Part shown: one piece after another, positions 61,292 through 64,000 of the stretch
Numbering within the stretch: position 1 is the first letter of the stretch
How the letters are laid out: each line of letters starts with the position of its first letter
From: Acidobacteria bacterium UBA2994
GTDB taxonomy: Bacteria > Acidobacteriota > Vicinamibacteria > Vicinamibacterales > UBA8438
Direction: 5' to 3'
Assembly (NCBI GenBank): GCA_002346545.1
Contig: DEAA01000077.1
Coordinates: 3,416 to 67,415 of the forward strand
Length of the DNA stretch: 64,000 nucleotides
The notes under the pieces: generated by a model
What the model was told of the DNA's origin: nothing
Databases searched by the model: none
The model's input: only the letters and a program-made list of their open reading frames with translations
Translations under genes and position numbers: made by a program

Positions 61292-62296
61292 TCAGCCTTC
61301 GAGTTGCTGGGTCTCGGCCACGAGCGGTAGCGGGCACCCGCGATATCGCGTCACCGTCCCCCGAACCAGCTCGACTAGGGTGTCAATGAAGCGCGGGTGG
61401 TCATTGACCGCGGCCGCTCGCCGCATCGGCAACCCCACTTCCTGGCACACCTCGGCGGCTTCGCGATCGAGGTCATACAGCACCTCGATATGGTCGGCAA
61501 CGAACCCGATCGGGTGAATGACCACCGCCTCCAGCCCGCGCTCTCTCTCAGTTCTGAGGTAGTCGCAGATATCCGGCTCGAGCCAGGGGTCGGTCGGACG
61601 CCCGCTTCGGCTCTGAAAGACAAGTTCCCAATCGTCGGTGCCGAGTCGCGACGCCACGGCCCTTGCCGATTCCCGCAGCTGAGTAACATAGCGGCTGCCA
61701 TCGGCCATCCGAGTGGGAATACTGTGTGCCGTGAATACGATACGCGGCGGACGGTCAGTCTCGGACGCCAGCGCGTCCCGAGCTTCGGCTATCCGGGCCG
61801 CGCAGGCGGCGAGGAACCCTTCTGCGACGTGCCAATCCGGGACATAGGTCACCCGCACGTCGGCAAACCCTGCCTGTCGGTTCTCGTAGCGAGCCGCGTC
61901 GACATTCCGACGGTACTGCTCACAGCTCGAATAGGACCGCTGGGCAGCCAGGATGACGCCGACCGTGCGACGCACGCCGTCGTCGGCCATCTCGCGCAGC
62001 GTATCGGCCAGAAACGGGTGCCAGTTCCGCATCCCAACGTAAACAGGTAGGGCAGGTCCCTCGGACGCCAAGCGAGCACCGAGGGCCGCCGCCTGGCGCT
62101 CGGTTAACTCGGTGATCGGCGACACGCCGTCAAACAGCTCGTAGTGATGGGCTACCTCCTCGAGGCGGGCCTGCGGAACCCGGCGCCCGCGAAGGACGTT
62201 AGCCAGAAAGGGGCGAATGTCTTCTACGCCCTGCGGGCCCCCGAAGCTGACGAGGAGGACAGCGTCGAATGGCGGTTGCTGCACGGACTCGGTCAC
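61292..62296 (-). CDS. hemH: Ferrochelatase
   Basis: 334 residues from GTG. It inserts iron into protoporphyrin or coproporphyrin. The sequence shows AVLLVSFGGPQGVEDIRPFL, SPITELTERQA, IVFTAHSIPTRMADG with the catalytic His, and VVIHPIGFVADHIEVLYDLD with the conserved Glu. Longer frames upstream are not supported: GTG 62296 lies where HemH normally starts and has TATCAT exactly six bases before it. No [2Fe-2S] C-terminal Cys cluster is seen. Confidence 0.93.
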   Translation of the reverse strand: MTESVQQPPFDAVLLVSFGGPQGVEDIRPFLANVLRGRRVPQARLEEVAHHYELFDGVSPITELTERQAAALGARLASEGPALPVYVGMRNWHPFLADTLREMADDGVRRTVGVILAAQRSYSSCEQYRRNVDAARYENRQAGFADVRVTYVPDWHVAEGFLAACAARIAEARDALASETDRPPRIVFTAHSIPTRMADGSRYVTQLRESARAVASRLGTDDWELVFQSRSGRPTDPWLEPDICDYLRTERERGLEAVVIHPIGFVADHIEVLYDLDREAAEVCQEVGLPMRRAAAVNDHPRFIDTLVELVRGTVTRYRGCPLPLVAETQQLEG

Positions 62297-62302
62297 CCGT
62301 TG

Positions 62303-62308
62303 ATGATA
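62303..62308 (-). promoter_or_regulatory. -10 element TATCAT, 6 nt before the hemH start
   Basis: Predicted leaderless promoter; with GTG as the first transcribed codon. Confidence 0.5.
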
Positions 62309-62392
62309 ATCGATGGGCCGCGGCCACTGGCGTACGGAACCGGCGGTGAACGCCGGTAGTATGATCCACGCGCTATTCGGAGAGGAGCGCCC

Positions 62393-63154
62393 ATGCCCAG
62401 GCTTGCCGCCAATTTCTCGCTGATGTTTCAAGAGGTCGACATGCTTGACCGTTTCGGCATTGCGGCCCGCGTTGGGTTCACGGGGGCCGAGATCCAGAAT
62501 CCCTACGAGCAGACGAGCGAGGAGATTGCCGAGGCCTACAAGAAGAACGGCCTGGAGGCGGTGCTGTTCAACACGCCAGCCGCCGTTGGGGCTGTGCCTG
62601 GACGCGAGGCGGATTTCGAGGCAGCACTCTCGCGCGCGCTAAACTACTGCGAACGCGCTGGCTGCCGACAGATCCACTGCATGGCTGGGGTGGCCGATGG
62701 CCCCCTCGCCGAAAAGACCTTCGTCGCAAACCTACGCAGAGCCATCCCGGCGGCCGAGGCCGCTGGTGTCCACCTTCTCCTCGAACCGCTCAACACGCGA
62801 GACGTACCCGGGTACTTCTTGCACCACACAGCCCAGGCACGCCGAATCATCGATAAGCTAGACAGCGGTAGCGTCAGACTGCAGTACGACCTGTACCACA
62901 TGCAGATCATGGAAGGTTCGTTGAGCGAGACCATTCAGAGCAACCTTGACATCATCGGCCATATCCAGATCGCCGGCGTGCCCGGGCGCCATGAACCGGA
63001 CACTTCGCAGGAGGTCCAGTATCCATTTCTGCTCCAGTGGCTCGATGAATTGGGCTACGACCGCTGGGTGGCCTGCGAGTACCGTCCTCGCGCGGGCACG
63101 CTCGACGGTCTCGAATGGGCCCGTCCGCTTGGCATTGATCCCTCGGCAGGCTGA
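62393..63154 (+). CDS. hyi: Hydroxypyruvate isomerase family protein
   Basis: 253 residues, xylose-isomerase-like TIM barrel. MPRLAANFSLMFQEVDMLDRF and GFTGAEIQNPYE are the family N-terminus. Glu in LLLEPLNTRDVPGYFL, then LQYDLYHMQIMEG and HIQIAGVPGRHEPD carry the metal and active-site residues. It converts hydroxypyruvate and tartronate semialdehyde, or is a related sugar isomerase. AGAGGAG precedes the ATG. SurE follows after 15 nt. Confidence 0.88.
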   Translation: MPRLAANFSLMFQEVDMLDRFGIAARVGFTGAEIQNPYEQTSEEIAEAYKKNGLEAVLFNTPAAVGAVPGREADFEAALSRALNYCERAGCRQIHCMAGVADGPLAEKTFVANLRRAIPAAEAAGVHLLLEPLNTRDVPGYFLHHTAQARRIIDKLDSGSVRLQYDLYHMQIMEGSLSETIQSNLDIIGHIQIAGVPGRHEPDTSQEVQYPFLLQWLDELGYDRWVACEYRPRAGTLDGLEWARPLGIDPSAG

Positions 63155-63169
63155 TTAGCGGGCTCCACC

Positions 63170-63925
63170 ATGCCTACGATTCTTCTAACCAACGACGACG
63201 GCGTCTCAGCGCCGGGGCTGGCGGCGCTGGCCGAGGCGCTAAACCTCCTCGGCGATCTGATCGTCGTGGCCCCCTCCGAGGAATCGAGCGCGATGAGCCA
63301 CGCCCTGACCGTGCGGCGCTCCCTCACGGTGGACACCGTGGCGCCAGGCTGGCTCGCCGTCGACGGCACCCCCACCGACTGCGTGAACGTCGCCGTCAGC
63401 CAACTCCTGACCACCCCACCGGACCTGGTCGTGTCTGGGATCAACAATGGCCTCAACGTCGGAGACGACGTGACGTACTCGGGGACGGTGGCTGGAGCGC
63501 TCGAGGGCATCCTCCTAGGGATCCCCGCGATAGCTGTGTCGCAGCAGCGAACGTTGCCGATGCGCTACGACGGGGCTGCCGCGGTGGCGGCCCAGCTAGC
63601 CTCCGCGGTGCTAGAACACGGGCTCCCACCACGCACCCTACTGAACATCAACGTGCCGCGCGGTACCCCGCGCGGACTGCGGGTAACCGAACAGGCAAGC
63701 CGTACCCAGGAGTTCGCGGTCGAGACCGATGAGGAGCCGGCGCATGAGACGAGGGTGTGGATAGGTGCCGGCACCTTCGATTGGAGCGACGACCCGAAAT
63801 CGGACTATCGAGCAATCCAAGAACACTTGATCTCGATCACGCCGCTCCGGCCAGACTGGACCCATCGAGCCGCCATTCCCAGAGTGGAAGCGCTCACGAC
63901 AAGAGCGCTGGCTGAGGTAGAATAG
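63170..63925 (+). CDS. surE: 5'/3'-nucleotidase SurE
   Basis: 251 residues. The metal site is ILLTNDDGVSAPGL (Asp-Asp), with LTVRRSLTVD, DLVVSGINNGLNVGDDVTYSGTVAGALEG and NINVP following. It removes phosphate from nucleoside monophosphates in stress. It is followed 10 nt later by tRNA-Pro on the same strand. Confidence 0.94.
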   Translation: MPTILLTNDDGVSAPGLAALAEALNLLGDLIVVAPSEESSAMSHALTVRRSLTVDTVAPGWLAVDGTPTDCVNVAVSQLLTTPPDLVVSGINNGLNVGDDVTYSGTVAGALEGILLGIPAIAVSQQRTLPMRYDGAAAVAAQLASAVLEHGLPPRTLLNINVPRGTPRGLRVTEQASRTQEFAVETDEEPAHETRVWIGAGTFDWSDDPKSDYRAIQEHLISITPLRPDWTHRAAIPRVEALTTRALAEVE

Positions 63926-63935
63926 ACGGCCGTGG

Positions 63936-64000
63936 CGGGGCGTGGCTCAGCCTGGTAGAGCACTCGGTTCGGGACCGAGGGGTCGGAGGTTCAAATCCTC
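63936..64000 (+). tRNA. tRNA-Pro (anticodon CGG), 3' end outside window
   Basis: The 5' acceptor CGGGGCG, D arm GCTCAGCCTGGTAGAGC, anticodon stem CTCGG/CCGAG with loop TTCGGGA (anticodon CGG, G37), and the start of the T arm (GGAGG TTCAAAT CCTC) are seen. The window ends in the T arm. The fold is standard. Confidence 0.93.

Noticed and set aside
1..64000. CRISPR arrays, insertion sequences, integrases, prophage, toxin-antitoxin or defence genes
   Set aside because: None were found; there are no regularly spaced repeats, transposase motifs or restriction/methylase motifs among the read frames.

Overview
This 64 kb window is a dense, high-GC (roughly 60-65% by eye) bacterial chromosome segment with almost only housekeeping genes. 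There are about 57 convincing protein genes, two tRNA genes (one cut by the right edge) and no rRNA, insertion sequence, phage, plasmid or CRISPR material. The mix points to a Gram-negative, non-sporulating lineage, most likely Acidobacteriota close to Vicinamibacteria: BamD, LexA, bactofilin, a fused AroD-AroE, an SpmA-SpmB fusion, a SpoIVB-type S55 peptidase, an HspR-controlled chaperone operon and RNase J. This placement is from recall, not from a search.

Layout. 1-6.2 kb: a cut PQQ-type sugar dehydrogenase, an orphan B12-binding-like radical SAM protein, bactofilin, tRNA-Gly, and a phosphohexomutase/sugar nucleotidyltransferase pair; pgsA follows on the other strand. 7.5-13.3 kb (minus): def-fmt-rsmB-PASTA protein-rpe-thioesterase-(epimerase remnant)-bamD, nearly all overlapping. 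13.8-19.5 kb (minus): S55 peptidase, secreted beta-propeller, TPR protein, SpmAB fusion. 19.6-29.3 kb (plus): a large aromatic amino acid operon, aroDE-trpE-trpG-trpD-trpC-trpF-trpB-trpA-aroQ-(aroF remnant)-tyrA. It is preceded by a promoter, a Trp-rich leader peptide and a terminator/antiterminator pair, which together form a ribosome-mediated attenuator. 29.5-41 kb: PKD-like secreted protein, leucyl aminopeptidase, amidase, FtsK, RNase J, KsgA, a small zincin, Nth, a DUF3467 protein, LexA. 41-47.3 kb (plus): sugar kinase, secreted protein, RecG, RsmD, CoaD, aminotransferase. 47.5-53 kb: DEAD-box helicase, a sparse stretch with an esterase and a lower-GC monooxygenase-like gene, and a membrane glycosyltransferase. 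53-59.2 kb: CoA-binding protein, Rho, a CDGSH protein, then hspR-dnaJ-clpB (minus) behind a HAIR-like inverted repeat. 59.3-64 kb: an NSS transporter, bacilliredoxin, ferrochelatase, hydroxypyruvate isomerase, SurE and tRNA-Pro.

Four points stand out. (1) The trp attenuator is complete: a TTGACA promoter, a leader peptide with Trp codons 20, 22 and 24 followed by Tyr and Phe, and two copies of GGAGAGGC that compete for one partner just upstream of aroDE. (2) Two genes inside operons have collapsed to in-frame mini-ORFs, an NAD-dependent epimerase (67 codons) and a DAHP synthase N-terminal domain (39 codons), and both keep tight junctions to the next gene. (3) Many starts have a TAnnnT -10 hexamer ending exactly 6 nt before ATG or GTG, which predicts widespread leaderless mRNAs. 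(4) Operator-like repeats sit in the hspR and lexA promoters.
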